DNA of 33,623 nt from Prevotellamassilia timonensis (GCF_021531665.1 NZ_JADYUH010000026.1:1-33623); one strand, 5' to 3'. Numbered from the stretch's first letter, positions 24,790 to 33,047 are shown. A program made the numbers and translations. The notes: generated from the letters alone by a model not told the origin.

Positions 24790-25893
24790 ATGACTATCAC
24801 TGCTGTTTTCAACAAATTGTTTAACCTCGATGAAGGATGCCTGTTCTATCGGTTCAATAATGTCGATGGAAAGATCTGGATAATGCCTGCCAAAAACCTT
24901 CGCACAGCAATGGAACTATATCAGCCAAGCGGCTGGAAGGGGAAATGGATGAAAAGAGGATTTCCTATGCTGCACAAGATACGGATGGTGAGGAGTCTGA
25001 TTCATACGGAGAAAATCAGATGCAGATTTGATGTGAATTTGAAGAAGTTGCTGGAGAAGGTAACTGACACGGAAGAATTGGATTTTTCCATCTTCTGCGG
25101 AACACCCTGTGTACATCAGAAAATAACGATTCAACTCAGCAAAGGACACAGGATATTGGGGTATTGCAAGGCTACAGACAGTTGTGAAATAGCCGCATTG
25201 TTTGAAAATGAAGCACAGTTGTTGAATGTTCTGCATAAAAAAGGTATAAGGAGTGTGCCCGAATGTCTGTTCTGTGGAGATTTGGGCAACGGGGTGAGCC
25301 TATTCGTGCAAAGTACAACAAAAACAAGTCAGTCAAAGGTGGTACACGAATGGGGAATACTACACGACAAATTTCTGTTACGGCTGAAAGAAGCGACCAT
25401 TCAAGAAATAGCATTTGAAAAGAGCGACTTTTGTCGGGTGCTCACGGCTTTGCAAAAACATACCGACTGGCTACCCGAAGAGGTGGACAAGGCTATGGTG
25501 ATGAATGCCGTTGAAGATACTGTCAAGCACTGGGAGGGAAAACGTGTTGGCTTTTGTGCTTATCATGCTGACTTCACTCCATGGAACATGTATGTGGAGC
25601 AGGACGAACTATTTGTCTTTGATTGGGAATATGCCCAGATGACCTACCCTCCCCTGTTGGATAAATATCATTTCTTCATCCAGACATTCATATTCGAGCG
25701 TCACTGGACAGCCCAGGACATCATGGCTTATGTTGATTCGCCGGATGGGAAATGGATGGACAAGCAACTGTTCAAATGCTATCTGCTGGACATGATAGCA
25801 CGTTTTACCATAAGAGAAAAGGGAACAATAAACGGCGACATCAGCAGGCTGATGCAAATATGGAGTGGACTTTTGGCTGGATTAACCATGTAA
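24790..25893 (+). CDS. APH-like phosphotransferase of the polysaccharide locus
   Basis: This 367-residue protein has the catalytic signature of aminoglycoside/choline-kinase-type phosphotransferases: HADFTPWNM (His259-Asp261...Asn266) is the Brenner motif, and FDWEY (Asp278) provides the metal-binding aspartate. The ATG at 24790 is chosen because an upstream in-frame start at 24709 would overlap the preceding glycosyltransferase by 64 nt with no family support. Resistance is unlikely given the location; phosphorylation of a sugar or other precursor for the polymer is the more reasonable inference. The substrate is unknown. It pairs conceptually with the other kinase-like protein at 21271-22638. 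Confidence 0.72.
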   Translation: MTITAVFNKLFNLDEGCLFYRFNNVDGKIWIMPAKNLRTAMELYQPSGWKGKWMKRGFPMLHKIRMVRSLIHTEKIRCRFDVNLKKLLEKVTDTEELDFSIFCGTPCVHQKITIQLSKGHRILGYCKATDSCEIAALFENEAQLLNVLHKKGIRSVPECLFCGDLGNGVSLFVQSTTKTSQSKVVHEWGILHDKFLLRLKEATIQEIAFEKSDFCRVLTALQKHTDWLPEEVDKAMVMNAVEDTVKHWEGKRVGFCAYHADFTPWNMYVEQDELFVFDWEYAQMTYPPLLDKYHFFIQTFIFERHWTAQDIMAYVDSPDGKWMDKQLFKCYLLDMIARFTIREKGTINGDISRLMQIWSGLLAGLTM

Positions 25894-25932
25894 CCATGAT
25901 TGTTACAAATATCATTGATTAAATCTAAATAA

Positions 25933-27033
25933 ATGAAAACTATCGTCTGTTTTCATCTCTTCAACGATTATAGTGGAAGCCCCAAGGTGCTGAGGATGGT
26001 GCTGGAGGGGTTGCTGAACAAAGGCTACAACGTGGACTTGGTGTCTTCGTGTGGCGGTGTGCTGGATGAACTGGAGGGCATGAAGAATTTCAGAAAACAT
26101 TCGTATTTCTATCGTTTTTCCAACAATCCGGCCATTACCATGGCAAGATATGCCGTGGTGCAGATCTATACATTTTTCCTTGCACTGAAATGGATGTTCC
26201 ACCGTGATGTGGTGTTTTATATCAACACGTTGCTCCCTATAGGCGGAGCTTTGGCAGGACGACTCACGGGCAAACGGGTGGTGTATCATTACCACGAGAA
26301 TGCGTTTGTGAAAGGAGTTTTCTACAAGACGCTGGCATGGATGATGCAACGGCTGGCTCACGAAATCGTCTGCGTATCGGGTTATCAGGCTTCTTCATTG
26401 GCCGACCCAAGCAAGGTGACGGTAATCCCCAATGCGCTGCCCAAAGATTTTGTGGAACGAATGACACCTGATGCCGAAAAGGCTTTCAACCTCAAAACCA
26501 TACTCATGATTGCCTCGCTCAAAGCATATAAGGGTACAAGGGAGTTTGTTGAATTGGCTGTAAGAATGCCTGAATATCGCTTCATCCTGGTGCTCAACGA
26601 AACGCAGGAGAATATCAACAGTTTTCTGAAGTCTATTCACGGGAAAGCAATCAAGGGTGCCAACCTCAAGATTTATCCTCGGCAAAGCGATACGACACCT
26701 TTTTACATGAAGGCTTCTATTGTGCTGAACCTGACGGACAAGGAGAAATGCATCGAAACATTCGGCATGACAGTGCTTGAGGCCATGAGTGCCGGACTAC
26801 CGGTAATCGTGCCCACTGTTGGTGGAGTGGCTGAGCTGGTGGAAAACGGCAAGAATGGATATAAGATTGACGTGAAAGACTTGGAACTGATAGAGAAGCG
26901 CATACATGAAATGCTGTCAGACAGACAAAACTATATCGGAATGGCCAACAATGCACTGAAAAAAGCAAGGCTTTTCTGTGCAAAGAACATGATTTCTGCC
27001 ATAGAAACGCTTCTGCAGAATGGCATACGGTAA
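25933..27033 (+). CDS. Family 4 glycosyltransferase (GT-B)
   Basis: This is a 366-residue retaining GT4 transferase. MKTIVCFHLFNDYSGSPKVL opens the acceptor domain. GKRVVYHYHENAF lies mid-way, and the donor domain has KTILMIASLKAYKGTREFVEL. The EX7E motif is intact in ETFGMTVLEAMSAGLPVI (about 276-293), followed by GGVAELVENGKNG. These features support nucleotide-sugar-dependent transfer at the inner-membrane face. It lies 39 nt after the APH-like gene and 24 nt before the DUF1972 gene. The sugar transferred is not predictable. Confidence 0.88.
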   Translation: MKTIVCFHLFNDYSGSPKVLRMVLEGLLNKGYNVDLVSSCGGVLDELEGMKNFRKHSYFYRFSNNPAITMARYAVVQIYTFFLALKWMFHRDVVFYINTLLPIGGALAGRLTGKRVVYHYHENAFVKGVFYKTLAWMMQRLAHEIVCVSGYQASSLADPSKVTVIPNALPKDFVERMTPDAEKAFNLKTILMIASLKAYKGTREFVELAVRMPEYRFILVLNETQENINSFLKSIHGKAIKGANLKIYPRQSDTTPFYMKASIVLNLTDKEKCIETFGMTVLEAMSAGLPVIVPTVGGVAELVENGKNGYKIDVKDLELIEKRIHEMLSDRQNYIGMANNALKKARLFCAKNMISAIETLLQNGIR

Positions 27034-27057
27034 ACCAATAAGTAGAAATATTAAACA

Positions 27058-28128
27058 ATGAAACGGATTGCAATAGTTGGCACACAGGGAGTGCCTGCTA
27101 AATACGGTGGATTTGAGACACTGGTGGAAAACCTGATTGGAGTGAACCGTAGTTATAACATCAAATACACCGTGTTCTGTTCGGCAAAGGATTATGACGA
27201 CAGACGAAAGACATTCAATGGGGCCAAACTGATATATATCCCCCTATTCCACGCCAACGGTGCACAAAGCATTTTCTACGATATATTGTCGCTGATGTGC
27301 TGCATCATAGGTTTTGACACTGTGCTTGTACTGGGTGTTTCAGGGGGTGTTTTCCTGCCTTTTTTCCGTTTGCTTTTCCATAAGAAACTGATTGTCAACA
27401 TTGACGGTTTGGAACATACCCGTGCCAAATGGGGAGGATTTGCCAAATGGTATCTCAGACTGAGCGAAAAGCTGGCGGTGAGGTGCGCTGATATCGTTAT
27501 TAGCGACAACAAGGTGATACAGCGATATGTCGAAGAAAAATATGGGAAAAGTTCTGAACTGATAGCCTACGGTGGAGACCATGTGCTGCGCAATGTGTCG
27601 GAGGAGAAACAAAGCAGCATATTGAACGAGTATATGCTCGACAAAAAAGGATATGCCTTGTCGATATGCCGCATAGAGCCTGAAAACAAATGCGACATCA
27701 CATTGCAGGCCTTTGCCGAAAGCGGTATGCCGCTGGTGTTTATCGGCAACTGGAACCACAGCAGCTACAGCAAGAACTTGAGGTTCAAATATGGCATGAT
27801 ACACAATATCCGTATTTTAGACAGTATCTACGACCTTGACGAGCTCTATACTCTGCGCAAAAACTGCCGCTTGTATGTCCATGGGCATAGTGCGGGCGGC
27901 ACCAATCCTTCATTGGTGGAGGCCATGTTCTTCGGATGCCCCATACTGGCCTACGGAGTGGAATACAACAGAGAAACCACCTTCAACATGGCTCACTACT
28001 ACCTTGATGCCGAACAATTGAAAGAACTCAGCATGAACGTAAAGCAAAATGATGGTGACTTGACCGATCTGACTTATCATCACTACACATGGAAAAACAT
28101 CATCAAACAATATGAAGCCATTTTTTAA
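27058..28128 (+). CDS. DUF1972 glycosyltransferase (rhamnosyltransferase-like)
   Basis: MKRIAIVGTQGVPAKYGGFE followed by TLVENLIG is the defining start of DUF1972, the N-terminal domain of a GT4 subgroup that includes WchF-type beta-1,4-rhamnosyltransferases in streptococcal capsule loci. The C-terminal donor domain includes YALSICRIEPENKCDI, HGHSAGGTNPSLVEAMFFG and the EX7E-region glutamates (LVEAMFFGCPILAYGVEYNRE). The length is 356 residues. It is the last gene of the plus-strand polysaccharide run; 340 nt without a gene follow. A rhamnose-transferring role is inferred from family and not proven here. Confidence 0.87.
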   Translation: MKRIAIVGTQGVPAKYGGFETLVENLIGVNRSYNIKYTVFCSAKDYDDRRKTFNGAKLIYIPLFHANGAQSIFYDILSLMCCIIGFDTVLVLGVSGGVFLPFFRLLFHKKLIVNIDGLEHTRAKWGGFAKWYLRLSEKLAVRCADIVISDNKVIQRYVEEKYGKSSELIAYGGDHVLRNVSEEKQSSILNEYMLDKKGYALSICRIEPENKCDITLQAFAESGMPLVFIGNWNHSSYSKNLRFKYGMIHNIRILDSIYDLDELYTLRKNCRLYVHGHSAGGTNPSLVEAMFFGCPILAYGVEYNRETTFNMAHYYLDAEQLKELSMNVKQNDGDLTDLTYHHYTWKNIIKQYEAIF

Positions 28129-28399
28129 AAGGTAGCAAAGCATGATTGTGCATGAAGCATCGCCTGATTAAAATACTTTAACTGCATAGGATGAAAGGCT
28201 ATGCCACATTTTTACTACTTTTACATGGAATTTCGAATCGAATTGACAATCATTCATTCATAAACATATATATAATAAGGTAATAAACCTGTCTGCTCTA
28301 AATCAAGTTTACTTTAATAAGTTTAGAGGAACATGTATATATACATGGGTAAACGTAAACCTTAAACTTAATTACAATATGGCTATTTTTCTTTTACCG
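28129..28399. other. Gene-free region after the polysaccharide locus
   Basis: This A/T-rich stretch has no supported frame. It holds CTCTAAA/TTTAGAG (a 7-bp inverted repeat, about 28298-28327) and a 16-bp perfect palindrome, CATGTATATATACATG (28332-28347). No clear U-tracted terminator for the plus-strand genes was found, so the end of the capsule transcript is not located. Confidence 0.5.
28332..28347. repeat. 16-bp perfect palindrome
   Basis: CATGTATATATACATG is a perfect dyad without a spacer, in the gap between the locus end and the Fic gene terminator. It could be a dimer-binding site, but no adjacent promoter is evident. Confidence 0.5.
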
Positions 28400-28446
28400 A
28401 AAAAAGTCTTCTGATATTGTACTTGTAACTTTCAATATCAGAAGAC
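28400..28446 (-). terminator. Rho-independent terminator of the Fic gene
   Basis: A perfect 14-bp stem pairs 28406-28419 with 28433-28446 around a 13-nt loop. Read on the minus strand it ends in six T residues (28405-28400). It begins 22 nt after the minus-strand fic stop, so it serves that gene. On the plus strand no run of T directly follows. Confidence 0.85.
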
Positions 28447-28468
28447 CCTTGGTTTTAATGTTATGTTC

Positions 28469-29758
28469 CTAATCGTTAGCCATCAAATATGAGTAGTACT
28501 TATTGAGCAGATTAGACAGTGGTAAATCTCCCTTTTGGTAACGCTCAGCATCGAGTGGTAATATTCTTTCACAAACCTTTCTGTGACCTTTGAACAGGGC
28601 ATAGAGATATGGTATGCCATTCTCTTGGGTAATACACACATCGGTAAAGAATTGTGTGAGGTCCTCTGCATCAAAGACAATGGAATAGCTTGGTCGTTTG
28701 GCTCCTGGAATGTTTTCTACCAATATATTCTTGCTGACGAGGTATTGTATGTCGCGTAGGGCGGTGTCTTTGGAACACTTAGCCAAGGATGCCCAAGTCT
28801 TAGACGTTATCTTTGCCTCATAGCCATCAAGGAAGAGATTGAGCATTTGTGTCTGTCGCTCTGTCATGGGTATGGATGCAACCTTCTGCCAAAAGAAACT
28901 CTTGTTCAAGATGGTGGTAACAATGGTTTCTGCTTCGTCGAGTGCATCAATAAGTTTTTTCATATACCATACCAGCCATTCTGTGATGTCTCCATCGCCA
29001 CGTTGCATACGTTCCAGAATGTCGTAATAGTGATTTTTGTCTTTATTGATTTGAGATGATATATTATAGAAACTTTGGCTCCTCTTCTCTCCTCGAGCAA
29101 GAAGCATGTCAGAAAGAATGCGAGCCAGTCGACCATTGCCATCTTCGAAAGGATGTATGCTTACAAACCAGAAATGGGCTATGGCTGAACGGACAACGCT
29201 ACCCCCTGTGTCATCGCCATCAAACCAATCTATAAACTTTTGCATCTCGCCCTCTACAAGATTAGGAGAAGGGGCTACATAATGCACCTTCTCACGACCA
29301 AACATTCCGCTAACAATATGTTCCTCGTTTGTGCGGTATTGTCCAATCTCTATTTGACTACCTTCGCTAAAACCAGTTGGGAGGAAAGCCGCTTGCCAAG
29401 CGCAGAGTTTCTCTTTACAAAGAGGCTGATCATAGTTCTGCACGGCTTCGAGCATTACGCCAACCACAGAGTCAACATAATGGGAAGGAGCTGTATATTT
29501 CACGTTTTCAATTCCCAGTTTTCTGGCGATTGAAGAACGCACCTGCTCCTCATTCAGTCGTATGTCTTCTATTTCTGAAGAATATACTACATCATGTGTC
29601 AAGTTCTCTGCCATGGCTCTGAGTTTACTATCAAAGCCGAGCGAGCTCAATCTGCCGTAAAGCAAACCTTGCTTACGACATACTATTTCCTGAAGCTTTG
29701 ATACCTCAGAAGCATCCCAACGGAAGTTTGTCCAATTATCTCTTTCGTGTATATACAT
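28469..29758 (-). CDS. Fic-domain protein (probable AMP-transferase) with winged-helix tail
   Basis: This protein is predicted to transfer AMP (or a related nucleotide moiety) to hydroxyl groups of target proteins. The active-site loop HPFEDGNGRLAR (His202) is canonical. The N-terminal segment (IHERDNWTNFRWD then GLLYGRLSSLGFD) matches the DUF4172-type region of this Fic class. The inhibitory helix reads SSEIED (60-65): the S-x-x-x-E is kept, but Asp replaces the usual Gly/Asn after Glu64. The C terminus (about 315-385) is a winged-helix-like module (TERQTQMLNLFLDG, SLAKCSKDTALRDI). The ATG at 29758 is chosen because conserved sequence begins there; the upstream frame to 29845 is A/T-rich spacer. 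It has its own terminator and is divergent from the next gene. Confidence 0.88.
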   Translation of the reverse strand: MYIHERDNWTNFRWDASEVSKLQEIVCRKQGLLYGRLSSLGFDSKLRAMAENLTHDVVYSSEIEDIRLNEEQVRSSIARKLGIENVKYTAPSHYVDSVVGVMLEAVQNYDQPLCKEKLCAWQAAFLPTGFSEGSQIEIGQYRTNEEHIVSGMFGREKVHYVAPSPNLVEGEMQKFIDWFDGDDTGGSVVRSAIAHFWFVSIHPFEDGNGRLARILSDMLLARGEKRSQSFYNISSQINKDKNHYYDILERMQRGDGDITEWLVWYMKKLIDALDEAETIVTTILNKSFFWQKVASIPMTERQTQMLNLFLDGYEAKITSKTWASLAKCSKDTALRDIQYLVSKNILVENIPGAKRPSYSIVFDAEDLTQFFTDVCITQENGIPYLYALFKGHRKVCERILPLDAERYQKGDLPLSNLLNKYYSYLMAND

Positions 29759-29780
29759 AATGTATTTATTCTGTGTGCGA

Positions 29781-29875
29781 CAAAGAATGGCATAAAACGC
29801 CGCATATTCTGCGATAAAAATAATAAAATAATGTCGAATCGCCAAATAAACCCGTAAAATACCGCATATTTTGCG
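29781..29875 (-). promoter_or_regulatory. Fic promoter region with duplicated dyad
   Basis: On the minus strand TTCTTTG at 29787-29781, 23 nt before the ATG, resembles a -7 box. CGCATATTCTGCG (29801-29813) and CGCATATTTTGCG (29863-29875) are two near-identical copies of a CGCA-N5-TGCG dyad, each inside a longer direct repeat. They are 62 bp apart, close to six helical turns. The nearer copy falls between the -7 box and where a -33 box would lie, so repression is plausible. The regulator is unknown. Confidence 0.4.
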
Positions 29876-29919
29876 ACGTCTCCAAGAGAATAACGACTCT
29901 ATGTATAAATTCTAACAAA

Positions 29920-29982
29920 ATTGTGGTTATAGTAATAAAATGTACTTTCGTATCGTTATTAATGTAACACACGTATTACATT
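29920..29982 (+). promoter_or_regulatory. Promoter and dyad ahead of the winged-helix regulator
   Basis: ATTG at 29920-29923 and TACTTTCG at 29943-29950 resemble -33 and -7 boxes with a 19-nt spacer; the -7 box has one mismatch to TAnnTTTG. Just downstream, AATGTAA (29961-29967) and TTACATT (29976-29982) form a perfect inverted repeat with an 8-nt loop, overlapping the expected start of transcription. It could be an operator or a leader hairpin. Confidence 0.4.
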
Positions 29983-29991
29983 GGATAAATT

Positions 29992-30690
29992 ATGAAGAAC
30001 CTTCTATACATAGTGTTCAGCTTTCTTATGCTTTGTGCGTTGTGTACAAGCATTAACAGCTATTGCAGAACAGAATACATGATAGCCCAGGATGTGGATC
30101 AGGCATTGAAGCAAGTTCTTGTGAAAATGCCCGACAATGTGGTTACCACAGACACCATACGCTGTTACCGCAACTGTCTCACCATTGCCGAATTGAAAGA
30201 TACGGCAGGTATTGCCATGCGTACCGTACGCAGAGGTGGACGTTGGGAGACCAAGATGGTGGCAGAGGCAAATTGCAGCTTTGCTACGACTTTCATGATG
30301 TCCGATCAAAAAGCTTCGGGCTCTCTTTTCGTGTTTGGTGCATTGTGGTTGTTGGGGAGCTTGTGGTATGTAAGAAGGAATAAGCCAGAGTTGATAGTTC
30401 AAGGGTTGGCGTACGGAGGTATTGTGTTCCATGATGATAAATTTATGACCGTATCGGGTGAGGAGATTCGGCTTACTCCTATGCAACACTCCTTGCTTAA
30501 AATTTTCATAACGACAGATACCCATACGTTATCGAAACAGGAGATTTGCGACCGACTATGGCCTAAGAAACCTGATGCAAGCGATACGCTTTATACGCTA
30601 ATTAGACGTATAAAACCTATCATAGAAACACATAGCACCCTGAAAATCGAATCGGATCGAGGTAAGAGTTATAGTTTGAAACTCAGATAG
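29992..30690 (+). CDS. Membrane-anchored winged-helix transcriptional regulator
   Basis: This 232-residue protein combines two membrane segments with a C-terminal DNA-binding domain. The first helix is at about 4-20, a cysteine-containing periplasmic part spans 23-105 and the second helix is at about 109-127, followed by RRNK (positive-inside). Residues from about 140 to 232 form an OmpR/PhoB-type winged helix: EEIRLTPMQHSLLKIF, SKQEICDRLWP and TLYTLIRRIKPIIE (recognition helix region), then SDRGKSYSL. This suggests a one-component sensor that reads a periplasmic signal and acts on nearby DNA. The adjacent receptor gene, with 11-bp phased repeats before it, is the likely target. The ligand is unknown. 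Confidence 0.8.
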   Translation: MKNLLYIVFSFLMLCALCTSINSYCRTEYMIAQDVDQALKQVLVKMPDNVVTTDTIRCYRNCLTIAELKDTAGIAMRTVRRGGRWETKMVAEANCSFATTFMMSDQKASGSLFVFGALWLLGSLWYVRRNKPELIVQGLAYGGIVFHDDKFMTVSGEEIRLTPMQHSLLKIFITTDTHTLSKQEICDRLWPKKPDASDTLYTLIRRIKPIIETHSTLKIESDRGKSYSLKLR

Positions 30691-30710
30691 ATAGATTCGT
30701 TGTTAGCCGT

Positions 30711-30743
30711 TTGTCAGGGAAATGTCAGGGAGATGTCAGACTA
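30711..30743 (+). promoter_or_regulatory. Three 11-bp phased direct repeats (probable operator)
   Basis: TTGTCAGGGAA, ATGTCAGGGAG and ATGTCAGACTA follow each other with an exact 11-bp period (TGTCAG core). Tandem repeats of about 11 bp are the usual binding format of OmpR/PhoB-type winged-helix domains, the kind encoded by the gene that ends 21 nt upstream. The array lies 28 nt before the -7 box of the receptor gene, consistent with an activator site. Confidence 0.6.
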
Positions 30744-30771
30744 AATAACAGGCTTCCTTGTAAAGAGGATG

Positions 30772-30801
30772 TAGTTTTGCGCCATAAAACAAAAAATGGC
30801 G
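30772..30801 (+). promoter_or_regulatory. Receptor promoter -7 box and leader hairpin
   Basis: TAGTTTTG at 30772-30779 matches TAnnTTTG exactly. No TTTG stands at the proper -33 distance, which fits dependence on an activator bound at 30711-30743. CGCCAT (30780-30785) and ATGGCG (30796-30801) form a short stem ending four bases before the start codon at 30806; its role is unknown. Confidence 0.5.
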
Positions 30802-30805
30802 TAAA

Positions 30806-32851
30806 ATGAAACGATTAGCTACAATTTCAATTATTCTAACTTCTGCATTCTGTGCTTACGCTCAGAATGTGGACAAGACCGTCACGCTTGATGAAGTAAC
30901 GGTAAAAGCCGCTAAGGTTGTGTACAAGCCTGACGGCATGATCGTCTATCCTACCGACGCACAGAAGCAGGCTTCAAACAATGGCTACAGCATTCTTGAG
31001 AAACTCACACTTGCCAATATTCGTATTGACAACATCAACCATACTATTACCGCTATTGATAACAGAGGTAGCGTTCAACTTCGGGTAAATGGCATTGTTG
31101 TAGGCAAACAGGAGATGTTGGCGCTTAATCCAAAAGATATTGCCAAGATTGACTTTATAAACAACCCCGGCGTTCGTTATGACGAAAGCATTGGCTATGT
31201 GATTGATATAGTTACACGCAGGAGCGAGAGCGGTTATACTATTGGCACGGACGTAACTTCGGCTCTTACAACCCTGCAAGGCGACGGCTCGGTGTATGGT
31301 AAATGGAACCGCGGAAAGAGTGAATGGTCGCTTTCGTATGATGTGAGTGGATATAAAAACAAAGGCGAAAAGAGCAAGCAGCTGTCCCAATATACCTTGA
31401 CTGACGGCAGTATCTACACTATTGAGCGAAATGATGTGGAGTCGCTTAGTAAAGCTATTGCGCATGATACAAAACTAACCTATAACTGGTCGGACTCCAC
31501 AGCAACCGTATTCCAAACATCCTTGAGCGGGGCATTCAACAACGCTCCTGGCAACTATAATATTAAGGACATCACGGATGGTTCTCGACAATATCAGGCT
31601 ACAAGCCGAGAACACAATAAGAGTCATTCGCCTGTTTTGGATATTTATTTCTTTCGTCAGCTCACCCCACGCCAATCCATCACAGCCAATGCCGTAGGTA
31701 CCTATATATCCACACAGACAGGCAGCTATTATGACGAGGGTACACCTTATCAATATGATGTGGATGGCAAGACAGCTTCTCTCCTTACTGAGGCGATTTA
31801 TGAGAACAGACTCAAACCGTTTACCCTCTCAACAGGCTTGAACTATAGCTATAAACACACAAAGAACGACTATCTTGGCGATGCTTCAGCTTTGACCAAG
31901 ACCAACAACAACCGCCTATATGCCTTTGCCGAAATCAAGGGCATGCTCCAACCGTTGCGTTACACATTAGGTGCGGGTGCAAGTTATATCCATTACACCC
32001 AGAACGGGCACAGATATAATTTCTGGACTTTTCACCCAAAGGCATCTCTGACATATCAAATCAATAAAAGCATGCAGTTGAGCTACACTTATCGGGTGCA
32101 GGACGTAGTTTCCCGTATAGCCATGACGAGCGACGCAATGGTTCGCACAAACAGTATGGAATGGACTGTAGGCAATCCAGACTTGAAACCTTCGCACGTT
32201 ATGGAGCATCGATTGCAGTTTTCATATAACACCAATCGTCTGCAGACCTCTGTAGATGGTTATTACAAGCAATGTCTCAAACCGAACATGGCACATTATG
32301 AGCGGACTGACGACAATAAATTCATATACACTCAGATTAATCAAAAGGAAATTGATGCACTGGACGCTATGGCGTACGCTGGCTATTGGCTCTTGCCCGA
32401 AAAACTTCAGATTGCAGCCTATGGAGGATTGAACAGATGCTTTAATTACGGCAACGACTATACACATTGCTATACATCGTGGTATTATGTAGGGAGCATC
32501 ACGGCTTATCTCGGCAAATTCACGTTGCAAGGATACATAGATAACGGCAACCGATTCTTGGAGGGAGAATCTAAAGGCTACAATGGAGCCTATTCGGTAC
32601 TGAAAGCTGCCTATTCATGGCGCGACTGGCAATTCTCGTTGTCGTGGGCTAACCCTTTCAAGTGCAACTACAAGTCGTATGAGAACGAGTTGCTCAACCG
32701 TAATCTGTATAAGCACACTATTGGTTATTCCAAGGATAGCGGTAATCTCGTTACGCTGAATGTATCTTGGCGACTAAGCCGTGGAAGCAAGCATAAGTCA
32801 GCAGAAAAGAAGATAAACCTGCGTGATACGGATAATGGCATTATAAAATAA
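30806..32851 (+). CDS. TonB-dependent-receptor-like outer-membrane beta-barrel protein
   Basis: A signal peptide (MKRLATISIILTSAFCAYAQ) precedes VTLDEVTVKAAKVVYKPDGM and a plug-like region (to about 140) with LRVNGIVVGKQEML and IDFINNPGVRYDESIGYVIDI. The rest, to residue 681, is rich in aromatic-ended antiparallel strands, as in the OMP_b-brl_3 class. The carboxypeptidase-like N-terminal domain common in SusC proteins is absent, and no SusD partner follows, so polysaccharide uptake of the Sus type is unlikely. It is probably an importer of a small ligand or a signalling receptor controlled by the preceding membrane regulator. The length is a little short for the family, but the protein looks complete. 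Confidence 0.8.
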   Translation: MKRLATISIILTSAFCAYAQNVDKTVTLDEVTVKAAKVVYKPDGMIVYPTDAQKQASNNGYSILEKLTLANIRIDNINHTITAIDNRGSVQLRVNGIVVGKQEMLALNPKDIAKIDFINNPGVRYDESIGYVIDIVTRRSESGYTIGTDVTSALTTLQGDGSVYGKWNRGKSEWSLSYDVSGYKNKGEKSKQLSQYTLTDGSIYTIERNDVESLSKAIAHDTKLTYNWSDSTATVFQTSLSGAFNNAPGNYNIKDITDGSRQYQATSREHNKSHSPVLDIYFFRQLTPRQSITANAVGTYISTQTGSYYDEGTPYQYDVDGKTASLLTEAIYENRLKPFTLSTGLNYSYKHTKNDYLGDASALTKTNNNRLYAFAEIKGMLQPLRYTLGAGASYIHYTQNGHRYNFWTFHPKASLTYQINKSMQLSYTYRVQDVVSRIAMTSDAMVRTNSMEWTVGNPDLKPSHVMEHRLQFSYNTNRLQTSVDGYYKQCLKPNMAHYERTDDNKFIYTQINQKEIDALDAMAYAGYWLLPEKLQIAAYGGLNRCFNYGNDYTHCYTSWYYVGSITAYLGKFTLQGYIDNGNRFLEGESKGYNGAYSVLKAAYSWRDWQFSLSWANPFKCNYKSYENELLNRNLYKHTIGYSKDSGNLVTLNVSWRLSRGSKHKSAEKKINLRDTDNGIIK

Positions 32852-32852
32852 A

Positions 32853-32917
32853 GCACTTTGTATATTCTTTAGTTTTAATCAAAGTGCATCATTTTAACAC
32901 ATCGTTAAAACGATGCA
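32853..32917 (+). terminator. Overlapping stem-loops after the receptor gene
   Basis: GCACTTTG (32853-32860) pairs with CAAAGTGC (32880-32887), beginning one base after the stop codon. A second stem pairs 32885-32898 with 32904-32917 with one mismatch and a 5-nt loop. The two share bases 32885-32887, so they exclude each other in part. No strong U-tract follows. A termination or transcript-end role is likely but not certain. Confidence 0.45.
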
Positions 32918-33047
32918 AATGTATGTTGGTTTTCAGATAAACAACAATAGCCAATATCCAATTGGTACACGGAATAGCGTAACCATCCGAAATCAACCGT
33001 CTTGTTCAAATTCTTCGCGCTTTCGTACTTTGCAGGCAAAAAAAGCC

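Noticed and set aside
24790-25893. Aminoglycoside resistance gene
   Set aside because: Only the general phosphotransferase motifs are present, and the context is polysaccharide synthesis with no resistance island.
30806-32851. SusC-type polysaccharide importer
   Set aside because: The N-terminal carboxypeptidase-like domain is missing and no SusD gene or glycoside hydrolase follows.
32913-33047. Upstream extension of tnpB
   Set aside because: The 45 extra residues lack similarity to TnpB and overlap a hairpin; the family start MFNLNENN is at 33048.
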